From: Rhyacophila brunnea | Lineage: Eukaryota; Arthropoda; Insecta; Trichoptera; Rhyacophilidae | DNA length: 64,000 nucleotides | Direction of reading: 5' to 3' | Assembly (NCBI GenBank): GCA_022495005.1 | Contig: JAGYXB010001852.1 | Coordinates: forward strand, 1 to 64,000 | Part shown: piece by piece, positions 10,229 through 21,269 of the stretch | How positions within the stretch are numbered: the stretch's first letter is position 1 | How the letters are laid out: the number at the start of each line of letters is the position of its first letter | Program-made: the position numbers and the translations under genes | Notes under the pieces: generated by a model | The model's database searches: none | Told to the model about the DNA's origin: nothing | Seen by the model: the letters and a program-made list of their open reading frames with translations, nothing else

Positions 10229-10543
10229 CTAACCAATACGGTACCTATTAAACGAAACTTCGTCTTTTACTATTTTTCGTTTAGCCGTGGACACGTTCAC
10301 ATACGTTTTTGATAAAATGTCAAATTTAATCAAATTATATAATTCATCGAAGCTTTGTATTGACATGCGAAAGTAAATAAAAAATCGTTTTTCATCTTTA
10401 ATGAATTGCGGAAAAAGAAAATTAAATTCTCCTTCTTCTCGCTTCATATTTATTGGATGCATCCAGTGCTTTTGTTTTGTTTGAGACGCCTATAAGCTCG
10501 ACAAAAGCAATTTTTCGTCTTCGGAATTTGAGCTGTCAAACAA
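10229..10543 (-). pseudogene. PIF/Harbinger transposase-like protein, N-terminal fragment
   Basis: Minus-strand reading. It starts MLFDSSNSEDEKLLLSSL, meets a TAG stop at 10490-10492, then continues in the same frame as KHWMHPINMKREEGEFNFLF and KDEKRFFIYFRMSIQSFDEL. An acidic Ser/Glu start followed by W(V/M)HPIN..R...GE(F/Y) and FF.YFRMS...FDEL is the typical N-terminus of HARBI1-like nucleases. The catalytic DDE region is absent, so only about 100 residues remain. It abuts a large palindrome on its 5' side. Confidence 0.78.
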
Positions 10544-10556
10544 CATAGGGCGAAAC

Positions 10557-10721
10557 CACATGGGCGCTGTGTCTGCGAGACCGCTGTATTCTGACTGCGA
10601 GTGGGAGTGAGTACGCAACAGCGGTGCGTTCTGCGAGTGGAAGTGAGAACGCACCGCTGTTGCGTACTCACTCCCACTCGCAGTCGGAATACAGCGGTCT
10701 CGCAGTCGCAGCGCCCGTGTC
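10557..10721. repeat. Near-perfect 165-bp palindrome
   Basis: The arms 10573-10632 and 10646-10705 (60 bp each) are inverse copies with one mismatch, around a 13-nt loop. With a few mismatches the arms extend outward to 10557 and 10721 (ACAYGGGCGCTG). It is GC-rich against an AT-rich background and would form a strong hairpin. It may be a foldback MITE, possibly tied to the adjacent Harbinger fragment. Confidence 0.92.
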
Positions 10722-10856
10722 ACTATAACGTTTGTATACAAATGGAACGCATTACTGTTGACCGCCACACATGTCTGCTGTCGGAACTCGTATTGAACGC
10801 TACCGGTCAACGGTCGGTTGAACGCAGAATGCCGACCGCTCTCTGTCTGTTCAAGC

Positions 10857-11413
10857 CCTTAGATCTTTATTTAAAAAATTAGCTTCTTCAGTCACTGTCC
10901 ACACTTATGGATAACTTTCTTGAGATTTCATCGCTGTGGTCGTATGAATGTCGCGGAATGTTAGTCGGCTCTCAGTCGCCTCGTGTGCCGCACAGCCATA
11001 AATCAAACTTTCAGAGAATCGCGATCCAATGTTGCTTGTGGAGACCGCACACATCTACCTAGCGACAGTCGAAACGTATAAACGGAATGCCCAATTCATA
11101 GGTTTTTGTATGAAATCTGGCGTCTTCGACTCGGAGCCCGAGAAGCTTACTATAACAGTCCTGTACATAGTCTATTATGCGATTGATGATTTTGCACCCT
11201 TCATCAATCTTTGCCATATTCTCCACAGTGAGATGTACGATTTACTCCCGGGAGGCAGCATAAGCATGGGTAGAATGACATTTTGTTGGCTACACAACAT
11301 CTATTAGTCTCAGTGTCCAAGGCGTCAGGGATCTGATATGACTGACCTAGGATAGCGAGGTGCACTGCAAGTTGGTCGCCAACCTTTGATAATATGACAA
11401 AACATCAGTCACA
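10857..11413 (+). repeat. Third, partial copy of the duplicated unit
   Basis: It starts AGATCTTTATTTAAAAAATT and matches copy A from about 669 to 1235, including the open frame now at 11029-11307. It has small indels, such as an extra GTCGCGGA near 10952, and is more diverged than A is from B. It ends near ACAAAACATCAGTCAC. It is too short to carry the rest of the unit. Confidence 0.8.
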
Positions 11414-11449
11414 ATAAGTACTATGTTTGAACAGCACCTCTCTTGGCTG

Positions 11450-11575
11450 TGATAAATTTTAGACCGTGATAGACAGTTTTGATAGTTCAGACGGTTAACT
11501 TGTTGTAATTGATACAATTAGTGTTAATAATTCGATACTTTCCTACCCTATTTAGCTGCCCTAGTAGACCGAAAG
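11450..11575. repeat. Single arm related to the inverted repeat at 40586-40776
   Basis: GATAGACAGTTTTGATAGTTC, then TTAATAATTCGATACTTTCCTACCCTATTTAGCTGCCCTAGTAGACCGAAAGC in outline, follows the order of the right arm and loop at 40671-40776 (GATAGACAG, CTAATACTTCGATAC, CTACCCTAGATAGCTGCC, CCGAAAGC). It is the same repeat family in a worn, one-armed form. Confidence 0.6.
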
Positions 11576-11578
11576 CAG

Positions 11579-12253
11579 ACTAGGCCTACCGCGCATGGAC
11601 GATTACATAACCGGCCGTTAGCATTCGGACAATCGTTGGTTTGCTCGCGCATGATCCAAATTATTACCGGCCAGTATGTTTGAGCGCACATGGCGTGATA
11701 TAGATCAGAGGCAATGCGCACGCACTGAAGATATGCATCCGCACCGAAAAATGGCGGACGCAATATAAGAAACGTCAAAATGGATTTTGTAGAGCTTATA
11801 TTATATAATATATAGAGGTTTTGTATAGATTATCAAACTGTTTTAAAATGTAGGTGTATATATTATTAATTTATGAAGAAAGAAACTGAAAAAATGGGAC
11901 TGGTACGCGCATGCAAAGCCAATAGGTACGCATCGATGAACTGTCAAGTCAAATGTGGATCTCATAACGGTTCGATGTATGCGTGTGCTCCATACGACCG
12001 CGTCACTTGCGCGTACATGTATGAGTGCACTCTCGGCCGGCCATGACTTGTCATGCGCGGGCTCTCATTTAAAAACATTGCCAATGGGACCCCGGCCGGT
12101 TCGAATCGGTGTAAAATTTTGTGTCTGAACACAGATTTTCAACTCGGCCGTTCGCTCGATCGTCCATGCGCGGGGTTGCATTGCAATACGATGTTTACAA
12201 CTCATCGATTGTTGACCGTACGATAGTAAATCGTTCATGCGCGGTAGGCCTTA
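11579..12253. mobile_element. Harbinger-like nonautonomous element (~670 bp)
   Basis: The ends are inverse: GGCCTACCGCGCATGGACGA on the left and, read inverted from the right end, GGCCTACCGCGCATGAACGA. The flanking triplets are CTA and TTA, close to the TWA target of PIF/Harbinger elements. GCGCATG or its inverse recurs inside (near 11646, 11908, 12050, 12165 and 12236), as expected for transposase-binding subterminal repeats. There is no coding content of note. Confidence 0.65.
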
Positions 12254-13221
12254 GGATCATTATAGTTTGGATTCGATGTTCCATAGCTCCGAACGTAAAT
12301 AAACCACATTAATAAGCTCCAATACCCTGTCGTCTGTCCATTTATTCATTGTACGTAGTGTGAATTGACAATTAGTAATACCACCATAATAATATTAATA
12401 ACGACACAGCGAAAAATTACAACAACGTATTGTCGAATCGGTTGTCACAAATGTTTTTATTATTGCTAGGGGTGAGATCAAACAGAGACGAACATATGGA
12501 GTAGAGCGAGAATGAAATAGATTTATGCTTTATTTTTTAATTGAGTTCGATATTCGATATATCGACCAACCGTGCTGCCAGAAAGCAAAGACAATAGATG
12601 GTAAGTTTCGGCAACGTAGACTACTACTTATTTTCGTATTTTGGGGAACTTTTAACAGCAACACAATTGCTGTCAAAAGTTGCTCGTTTACGAGCCCCTT
12701 TATGTAACGTTAAAACACAATTATTTAGGCAAATAAACGAATAAATATGCGATTAATCTATGCACTTTGTGATGAAATACATTTTCAATGCGATGCGATG
12801 TCAGTTTATAATATGCTCGCACAATGATATCAGAAATTATGTTTGCGATTAATCAATGATATCATGTTTTCCAATTAAACACACAAATTCATGACAAGGT
12901 CGCTTGTATCTCATGAAAAATGACGATGTTTTAAATGGAATGAAAGCACTTTCAACGAAACTTTTAAAAATTGCCACACAACAGACATAACCTCAAACCG
13001 AATGATTTGAATATAGGTACCCAACTCAATGAAAATCTACACACATAAACAGACAAATTAGCCAACTGTAATACGTTTAGTCTCACGGAATGTAGATACA
13101 AGCTAAGAGTTGTGTATTTAATTGGACAAGACACCAATCTGAGAGTAAGGTTAAATTCGATGAAGTGAAACAAAATCTACAAATTACTGATTTTCGGAGA
13201 TGTTCAAACACTAGAGTCGAC
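12254..13221. other. AT-rich spacer with one short direct repeat
   Basis: A stretch at 12703-12762 (start TGTAACGTTAAAACACAATT) is repeated at 13222-13282, where it leads into copy B of the large unit. No supported gene or RNA is visible. Confidence 0.5.
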
Positions 13222-13265
13222 TAATGTCACGTTAAAACACAATTATTTAGACAAATAAACGAATA

Positions 13266-15274
13266 AATATGCAATTAATCTAATAATCAACGTTTTATGA
13301 ATTAATACCTGTCAAAAAACGACAACGCGAATGCGAATAAAATGCGAATATTGCCAGATGGAGTAAAAAAAATACTCTATAAGAAAAACCTCTTTACTAC
13401 GAAAATCTTTTTGCCGTCTACAAAGCTAATTAACTTTCGAATATCTAGTGCCAACGCTCCATTGGCGAGCCAAAAGTCCGTATATTGCATTTTATTTCAA
13501 TCGGACACTTAATAGTTTGTCATATTATTATTAAAATACTGACATTAGTCTATGATACTGACCATAGACTTGGTAATAATAATTATATGAATGTACCTAT
13601 TTCTATTATTATCCAGATTCTGGATTTACAGTAATTTTAATTAATATTTTATTTCACAATGGCGTTATTTATAAAAATTACATAATATTATGGGATGATA
13701 ATATTTAAATTTAATAAATATGTACTACAGATCATCTTGTCTATGGCCTTTATCATAATACGATACATAACCTTAAAATGTGACGTTTACGAAGTAAACG
13801 TGTAGTCACGATAATTTTAGCAAGCTTTCTTCGGTAATTATGCCGCAGATGCCGTCATGAGCTTCGGGATATACTTTAATAATTGCTCATATTTTTATAC
13901 ACCATTTTTTATATAAGTAGATAATGAAATGTATAGCTTAATTCACCTTATTACAATTTCCATGATTACAATAGAGATGGTGCTATAAAAACAGTATTTT
14001 GGCAATCTCACTTATGCGATGATTGCAAGTCAATGCGATGATCGAACAAGTCAAATCATTGTCATTTGAATGTAGACTCGGTTGCGATGATCGCATAAGT
14101 AAAATGACGGCATTAGATCTTTGTAAGTAATACAAATGACAAAAAAATTAGCTTCTTCAGTCACTGTCCACACTTATGGATAACTTTCTTGAGATTTCAT
14201 CGCTGCGGTCATATGAATGTTAGTCGGCTCTCAGTCGCCTCGTGTGCCGCACAGCCATAAATCAAACTTTCAGAGAATCGCGATCCAATGTTGCTTGTGG
14301 AGACCGCACACATCTACCTAGCGACAGTTGAAACGTATAAACCGAATGCCCAATTCATAGGGTTTTGTATGAAATCTGGCGTCTTCGACTCGGAGCCCGA
14401 GAAGCATGCTATAACAGTCTTGTACATAGTCTATTATGCGATTGATGATTTTGCACCCTTCATCAATGTTTGCCATATTCTCAACAGTGAGATGTGTTAT
14501 TTACTCCCGGGAGGCAGCATGAGCATAGGTAGAATGACATTTTGTTGGCTACACATAACATCTATTAGTGTCAGTGTCCAAGGCGTCAGGGATCTGATAT
14601 GACTGACCAAGGATAGAGAGGTGTACTGCAAGTTGGTCGCCAACCTTTGATAGAAGACAGTCTGACAAAACATCAGTCTCTTCTTTAGATAAAATATTTC
14701 TAAGGCTGATGCCATAATAACTCAATGTGTATTCTTGGAGCTCTTCAAGTCTTGCAGGCTTTTTTTCTCGTGTTACATTAGCCAATGGTTATGCAGAATA
14801 CAATAACATAATATCTTATTTCTTACTATAGTAGCGATGGTGCTATAAAAACAGTATTTTGGCAATCTGACTTATGTGATGATTGCAAATCAAGCAGGCG
14901 ATGATCGAACAAGTCTAATCATTGTCGTTTGAACGTACATTCGGTTACGATGATCGCATAAGTAAAATGACAGCATTAGATCTTTATAAATTTTAAATAC
15001 AAATGACAAAAAAAATACAAATTTATTACATTTGCAATAACGATTCACGTACATACACATACATCATCGTTCTTCCTTGGAAACCACACAAATCCAAAAC
15101 AATGTTTTTTCCTGGACACGTTAAAAAAAAGTTCCTGGTATTTAGAAAGTTTACAAATTGTCCCATTGTGTGAATAAAATTTAGTCAGCATTAATTATTG
15201 TGGATTAATTTGCTAGTTTTAGAAGACATCGATTGATTATTCAAATTTAAATTATTATTTATTTTACATATTAT
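13266..15274. repeat. Large duplicated unit, copy B, left part with empty target site
   Basis: This is the counterpart of 1-1828. It keeps about 165 bp (13337-13500) that is absent from copy A. It carries the 104-codon + frame (14288-14602) and its minus-strand partners (14497-14785). At 15268-15278 the sequence ACATATTATGG runs straight into the right part of the unit, so the 6.2-kb element of copy A is missing here. Confidence 0.87.
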
Positions 15275-17181
15275 GGTGAACTTTACAGACATTCACAATA
15301 TGACAATTAAAAGCAAAGAAATAGTAACAGTAAAGAGTAAATACAAAAAATATAAAGTAGATATATGGAAGTACTCCGAACGTGGTAGACCATATTATGT
15401 GAAGAAATTATAAAACAACGCCCACCTATACTATTTATTTAATTTAATTATAACGATCGATCCAATCGTTGTCGGTTTATCGATGCTCAAAGGGGCCTGC
15501 CTTGGGTGGCGTTAATTTCGTTACAAGCTGGCTCGTGAACTACCTCGCGCAGCGATTTTCGCAAAGCAAATGCCTGAGGCAGCTTCGCGAGGCTTTTCGC
15601 TCAGTCAGTACGTGGCTATTTGAAAATGAGTTTTATAATTATGAAATAAGGATTTTATATCACGGCGTTTGATATTCTGCTTTCACAAAGAGTTTGAAAA
15701 ACCTACATCATTGTTTATTTACTTGTATATGGTGCATGCACCTATTATAATTATATGTAAAATATGGTCATACAACGCCAACTGGGCATCTACACACAAG
15801 GCATACGTAAGAATATCCCAACTCTCCATGACTCCGATTCTGTTTGATTTTTACATTTTGTATATATATTATATGAGTCGTATAGTTCCTATATACGATA
15901 AATCCACTTTTGGTCAAAATTGAGATAATGATGACATTTTTTTCTACCGCCAGCGCTCCACAATTTGGTTCAGTTGATCGGTTCCTAAAGGCTATAAATT
16001 CATATGAAAAGAGAGTTTCAAAATCACGATGAATTCCTATTGGCGATAAATCCACAGTGCGGTTTGTTCCAAAGGCCGAAAAGTTCATGCGACCTTGTAG
16101 ACAGCTAATTAGTGAATATTTGTATAAAAAAACACACCACCAAAATATAAATTCAATCATGTTTTCATAATAAAAAATAGTATTAAATGAAAATATTGAG
16201 TTTGCCGAAATATCATCAAAGTGGACTTATCGTATATAGGAACTATACGACTCATATATATCAATTATTTCATGATATGCGTAAACTTTATATATAAAGA
16301 ATTTTCCTCGGGTATACAAGAAGGCGATGTGAAGGGTGATAATGTGAATTATGATATTATATGTAAGTATTTTAATTTTGTTGAGACGAATAAAATAAAT
16401 AAAACACAAAATTTATGAAGATTTCACATTCACAAAGCTGTGGATAGACAAGGACGATAATGAATGTACTACAATTTCACTGAAACAATAGTCAGATGCA
16501 TCAACGTCAACATGACACAGAAATGTACAAATAGATGTGAAATCAGTACATATTTGTTGCGGTGTTTTTGCGATCGATATTACAAAAACTTAAAGAATTC
16601 ATTGTTGGCAATAGATGTCGATATAACCTTCAAATCAAAAGTCAGCATGGAATATGACGTCTGCGAGTTTGATGTAACCATGGGAAATAACGTTTACGAA
16701 TCTTCGTCGTTTTTTGAACATACCATTTCTACGAATCCCGTGTTGCGAACGTATTCCTAATAGAGTAAATCAGGAGCGTCCATGGTTCAGCGTTCTTTGT
16801 ACTGTATGGACTTCATCATGACTGTGCACATAGCAGGCAGTCGGACCGCGCCTGTCAATGAGAACGCTTGCGTTCTAGAGTTCTATTACCGGAATTACAA
16901 AGAACTCCGTACCTCTCAACGGTTGCAATGTCGGGATCAGAAAAATTAATCGATAGAGAGAAGATTGATACTTGATTTAAGTGACGCAAATTATATAAAT
17001 CGTTTTTAATACAGACATATTGTTTTTAAATCAACACTTGATTGATTTACGTGCATAAATACTTGATAATTTGGCGAGATTTATAGTTTTCATAGTTCAA
17101 TAATAGAATAAATTTGACATGTGAGGTTATGGGTAAAATTGAAAGGTTAGAATCGAAATGTCAAATATTATAGATAGAGGT
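15275..17181. repeat. Large duplicated unit, copy B, right part
   Basis: This is the counterpart of 8034-9941, with the same short open frames (15469-15672, 15669-15923, 15768-16160 on -, 16464-16760) and the 38-bp inverted repeat. After TAGATAGAGGT the sequence turns into an inverse of its own last 14 bases (CTATAATATTTGAC), then diverges from copy A. Confidence 0.87.
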
Positions 17182-17394
17182 CTATAATATTTGACCTATA
17201 TTAATACTTTGGACGCGGAAGACGCACACGGCGCGTAATGACCAGGCGGCCGATCGATGTAATTAACGTGCATTTTAAAGGGGGCAATTAAAATCTCATT
17301 ATCTCTTCAGCAGCGAATGCGTTAATATTTTAAGACTAACAAAAAAAGATCGTCAACATTCAACGTATCTGCGTGACGTTTTACCTCGTAACTT

Positions 17395-18190
17395 GGTTAC
17401 AATCGAGAGCATGGCCCCCACATACTGAAGCGAGCCTCCATGCCAGAATCTTTGTTGGCCCCCCTACCTGTAACTGAGGTTTAAAAAAATACAAATAATC
17501 GCTAAATCAATCGGAAAAAAGCGGAGCACCATTTGTAAAACGCTGCTGTAGAGCGTCACACTGCCAACAATTGATCAACTTGAATTATTGATCTTCATAC
17601 GACACAATTAATAGTCAAAAAAATTTAATAACCCTGAAGTGAAAGAGTGCCACATGTTACTTTTTAAAACTGTTAATACAAATTTGTGATATCTATCTGT
17701 TTATCTTACTTATTTGGTTGATCCGCCACGCCAGCTCAGGTCCCCAGGCTAGAGCCCTATCAGCCCCACCCTTATGGGTGCCATGATCGAGAGTGATGAC
17801 AGCTTTAAATACATGAAGTTACAATCTGCACATCGCGGGAGATAGAACTTAATTAGGAGAACTCACTATCCAAATAGGAATAGAACTCGATTCGAATGTA
17901 CTCGATTATTAGATTCCTCCTATTCGACGTTCGTATTCTGACAGTGTTAGTTAATAATCAGATGGCAAGTATTGACAGACAATAAACAAAAATTGCATCC
18001 CACAATCGTATTATTTAATGTTAATACATTCGAAGTAAAATAGCGCCGCAGTCAACTTGTTTTTACTATTAGAGCAAAAAAAAATTCTGTTTATCTCACT
18101 TATCTGATTGACCTGCCAGGCCGGGCCCCTAAGCTAGAGTCCTGCCAGCTCCCCTGCCCCACGTGGGGCCATGCTTCGAGTGAATCAGAT
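17395..18190. repeat. Cluster of GC-rich dispersed repeats
   Basis: Three pieces belong to one family: CATGGCCCCCACATACTGAA with GGCCCCCCTACCTG (17410-17470); TTGATCCGCCACGCC with CCCCAGGCTAGAGCCC (17715-17790); and a longer one at 18040-18190 that starts GCGCCGCAGTCAACTTG, then has ACTATTAGAG, GCCAGGCCGGGCCCC and CCCCACGTGGGGCCATG. The same words recur at 22925, 23100-23290, 44480-44945 and 45165-45470. They look like a MITE or SINE family with GCGCC(G)C..GGCGAC ends. No coding content. Confidence 0.65.
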
Positions 18191-19483
18191 CCTGGTGTAC
18201 TGAATAGTCGCTGAATATCATTCACAGTGTTTATACGATGGAGCTAGAGATGCTGGTTTGACCTTGGAAAATGCAAGAAGACTGATGAGAAACAGGGATT
18301 CTTGGTGGCGTCGTGTAGTGTCCATATACTCTTATGTGGCGAATATGGTCATTGAATAAGAATAAACTTATATAATAGAAAACATTTTGTATGCTTGAAA
18401 GAACTAAAACTGATTCCTGGCCAAGAAATAATCTTAATGACATTTTTGAATATCTACTTGACTATCGACTGACCTTTGTTGTATGGAACAATATCTTGCG
18501 GCACACAGATTTGAAACCTTTGATATATCTACAGCGTACTCCATAGAAGGGGAGGGGTCGCTAGAATGTCATTTGCCTGGGGGTGCCAAATTGTATATCT
18601 GTTACACCGAATGTGCAAAATTGCCTATTACATGAAATCGGCAAAATTTTGCATAATTCATGAAAAATTCAAGCCCGTTAGCTTATTCATGAATTAGGCA
18701 AATTATCTGCCGAGTGCGTGAATTCGGCAGGGTATGGAATTCTTAAACTGCCAACATGTTCAAAACAACATCAATCAACGCATATTATTAAAATGTATGA
18801 TCGTATACGATTTCACGAAAATTGTGTTCCGTTCACATAATGTAGCTATATTTTATGGAACACAATGATGCAATGTGTTTGTATACTTGAAATTGAAATA
18901 AATGTCCAAATATGTAATTGATCTCCACGGAGTAATGTTGTATTAACAGAGATTTTTTTACGAAGAATAAGTAGTAAACCAATTGCCCAACCCAGTTAAG
19001 ATCCCAGCACTGGATCAAACACGTTGAAAATACATCACGCGATTTTGTTTAGCCACGGAATCGATCCACGGTTTCAGAAACGGCTGCTCTACCAACTGGG
19101 CCTACTATAAATTGGCAGTCATATAGTTCAAAATTTTTATGGCTGGATCACATCATGAGTGTGTATGAAAAATAAAAGACCCACAGTAAACAAGCTTGCT
19201 CGTAGACATCTGGGTCTGCTCATATAAATTTAATTATTTCGTAAACAGAAAAATGCGGATTATTTATATTTTATGGTAGAAGAAGAGAAAATTTTTATGC
19301 GGGTGATGGGGGGGGGGGGATTTCAAGTTACACTATTGTTTTACAACATTGTTGGTTTATTTTGCTAATGCATCAAGATGTAGGTACCGTGAATTATATC
19401 TAATGGCCAATTACTCCAAACGCGTCACGGTGTTAGCACTAAAATGAGTTAAAAATGTGGAAGTAAAACAAACAAAAAAATCG
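18191..19483. other. Noncoding stretch with a tRNA-like fragment
   Basis: Minus-strand bases near 19045-19107 read GGCCCAGTTGGTAGAGCAGC and, downstream, GGATCGATTCC, which resemble the A and B boxes of a tRNA, but the anticodon stem does not close. A run of AATTC/GCAAAATT words near 18590-18730 is locally repetitive. A G-run lies at 19308-19319. No gene seen. Confidence 0.4.
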
Positions 19484-20020
19484 GTGTGTGTACTTATGTA
19501 CGCGCGTTAGAAGTTATACTTCTTTGGCGTAACAAAACTTGTGATAAGCTAGATTCTTTGACTAGCTCTTAATTATTATCTTGTTAAATTACACACTCAA
19601 GAAAAAGGACCGCTTATTGGAACGCCGTTAGTTTATTTCTATACACTTTAACTTATATTACTTAATTATATAATGGTTTCTCGTTGTTTTTATTTTTGAA
19701 GTACCAACTGTCACTCTAACGTTTACGTTTACGAATAGTTTGTTTACGCTAGGAATTGCATATGGCCGACAATAATAAATTCGCTGCCTAGGCAACGGAA
19801 AAATTCTAAACTATAGTATTATACTGTATAATCGTCACGATTGCAGTATCATTCTTTGGTGTAAAGGTAGTGCGTTCGGCTGATAACCGAACAATCGGTG
19901 GTTTGAATCCAATCGAGTGCGTTTTTTTTCGTGTGAAAAAATAAATCATGTGTTACATGCCACACGCCAAAAATACACACTGATCTGATTTCCTAAACGC
20001 GCCAAAAGAAGTATTACTTC
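19484..20020. repeat. Dispersed repeat with TACTTCTTTGGCG ends
   Basis: The left end GTGTGTACTTATGTACGCGC followed by GTTAGAAGTTATACTTCTTTGGCGTAAC in outline is shared with 39208-39263 and, inverted, with 24086-24118. Near 19997-20020 an inverse form (GCCAAAAGAAGTATTACTTC) closes the stretch. The tRNA-like sequence at 19848-19922 lies inside. Confidence 0.5.
19848..19922 (+). pseudogene. tRNA-like sequence, Ile(GAU)-like anticodon
   Basis: TGGTGTAAAGGTAGTGC resembles an A box. TTCGG-CTGATAA-CCGAA forms a clean 5-bp anticodon stem with a 7-nt loop and anticodon GAT. GGTTTGAATCC resembles a B box. The T stem pairs only partly and I cannot build an acceptor stem, so this is more likely a tRNA-derived repeat than a working tRNA. 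Confidence 0.45.
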
Positions 20021-20061
20021 AAAAAAACTTTAATAAACTAATTAGCATTCATACCTTAGAC

Positions 20062-20520
20062 CAGGGGTAGTCAACCTGGTCCCTAACGCCCACTAGTTCC
20101 AGGCGTTCCAGCTATCATGGGGGGCGGTAGGGGTTTAAAAAATTCTTTATGTTTTCTTAAAATTCTCCGTGACAATTTAAAAAGTTATAAATTATTAGAT
20201 ATTATGAAGAAAGTAAACATAAATTCGATAGTGGTGGATATGAAAACCTATGGCAAAATAAAAAAATGCCTGTTTTATATCCAAATATAGGGAAAATGAT
20301 ATTCAGTTTAATGATACCTTTCCTTACCTCATATCTTGTGGAATCAGGCTTTAGTGCTGTTAATCATATTATGACCAAAGAAAGAAACCGCCTGAATAGT
20401 TTCGCTCAGAACCGAACTTTAGAACATTTTTTTAAGACTTTTTTTAAATATTTATCCGTAAATCCCCATTTTCCAGTATTGTGTTTTCAGATCCTTTCAT
20501 ATTTTTTGTCTACTTTGTGA
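20062..20520 (+). pseudogene. hAT transposase C-terminal fragment (ZBED5/SCAND3-like)
   Basis: A hAT-like end, CAGGGGTAGTCAACCTGG, starts at about 20063. Downstream the frame reads ENLWQNKKMPVLYPNIGKM and then IPFLTSYLVESGFSAVNHIM and ERNRLN. The P..TSY..E.GFS......K.RNRL signature is the dimerisation end of hAT transposases of the ZBED5/FAM200 type. The DNA-binding and catalytic parts are gone, and I find no matching right end nearby. It does not code for a working enzyme. Confidence 0.75.
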
Positions 20521-21232
20521 CGTCAAATTTTCTCTGACCCCTCCTCCTCTCTTCATCACAAATTATCATATTATATCAGACCCCTTCCCGCCTCCTTAGA
20601 ACGTGACGTCATATAGTAAGATAAATCTAAACAAAAAAAGATACATAATGATGGTGAACAAACATCATTAGACTGTAAATAAAAGTGATTATAGCAGATT
20701 TTTAAAAAAGATTTTGTGAGAAAACAAGCGTCTTGGTATAAATAAATAATTCAATGTGTGCTTTACAAATTGTTACATTCATTAGAAGTCATTTTTAAAA
20801 CGAAGGCTTCAAAGATAACAGATGAGTGACTTATAACCTAGCTACTGCAATGACGATTTCATGCCAAGATATATTTATATAAATACAAGCATTTTGTGAA
20901 AATAGACTTTGTGCCAAATTGTTACTTTACACACAACTTGAAAGGATCACATACTGTGAAATATTGCAGCGAGTGCATCAAAACATGCTACAAGATTGCG
21001 CGATTATATGAAACAAAATAATTTAATCACCTTAGGTGCCTAATAGTAACGATCCTTTACCGTTGGATTACTGTTGACAATTCCTGACAGTGACGTGGAC
21101 CTCCGACGTACTGAATGATTTTGAGGTCACCCATGATGAAAAATAAAGGTATAAGTCTGTTTACTGGAAGCCAGGCGGGAACAGCGGCAATTTTCATGAC
21201 CAATTTCAGCGTTTATGAATTCAAGAATTTTG
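20521..21232. other. AT-rich intergenic stretch
   Basis: Near 20521-20625, GTGACGTCAAATT and AACGTGACGTCATATAG flank a CT-rich patch that resembles the ends of the MITE at 54907-55223. No supported gene. Confidence 0.4.
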
Positions 21233-21269
21233 ACCTAACCTAACATGACATAACCTAACCTAACCTAAC
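21233..21269 (+). repeat. Interstitial telomere-like (CCTAA)n stretch
   Basis: Five to six CCTAA units (the complement of TTAGG, the usual insect telomere repeat) occur in two short runs split by CATGACAT. The stretch is too short to be a chromosome end. Such motifs also occur within insect transposons. Confidence 0.7.

Noticed and set aside
10450..10882. Overlapping open frames around 10.5-10.9 kb with THRCCVLTPTR-type repeats
   Set aside because: The same frame appears on both strands because of the palindrome; only the Harbinger-like part is meaningful.
19025..19110. Functional tRNA on the minus strand
   Set aside because: A- and B-box-like words are present but the anticodon and acceptor stems do not form.
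20062..20520. Domesticated hAT gene
   Set aside because: Only the last ~80 residues remain, with no start, no splice partners and one worn end.
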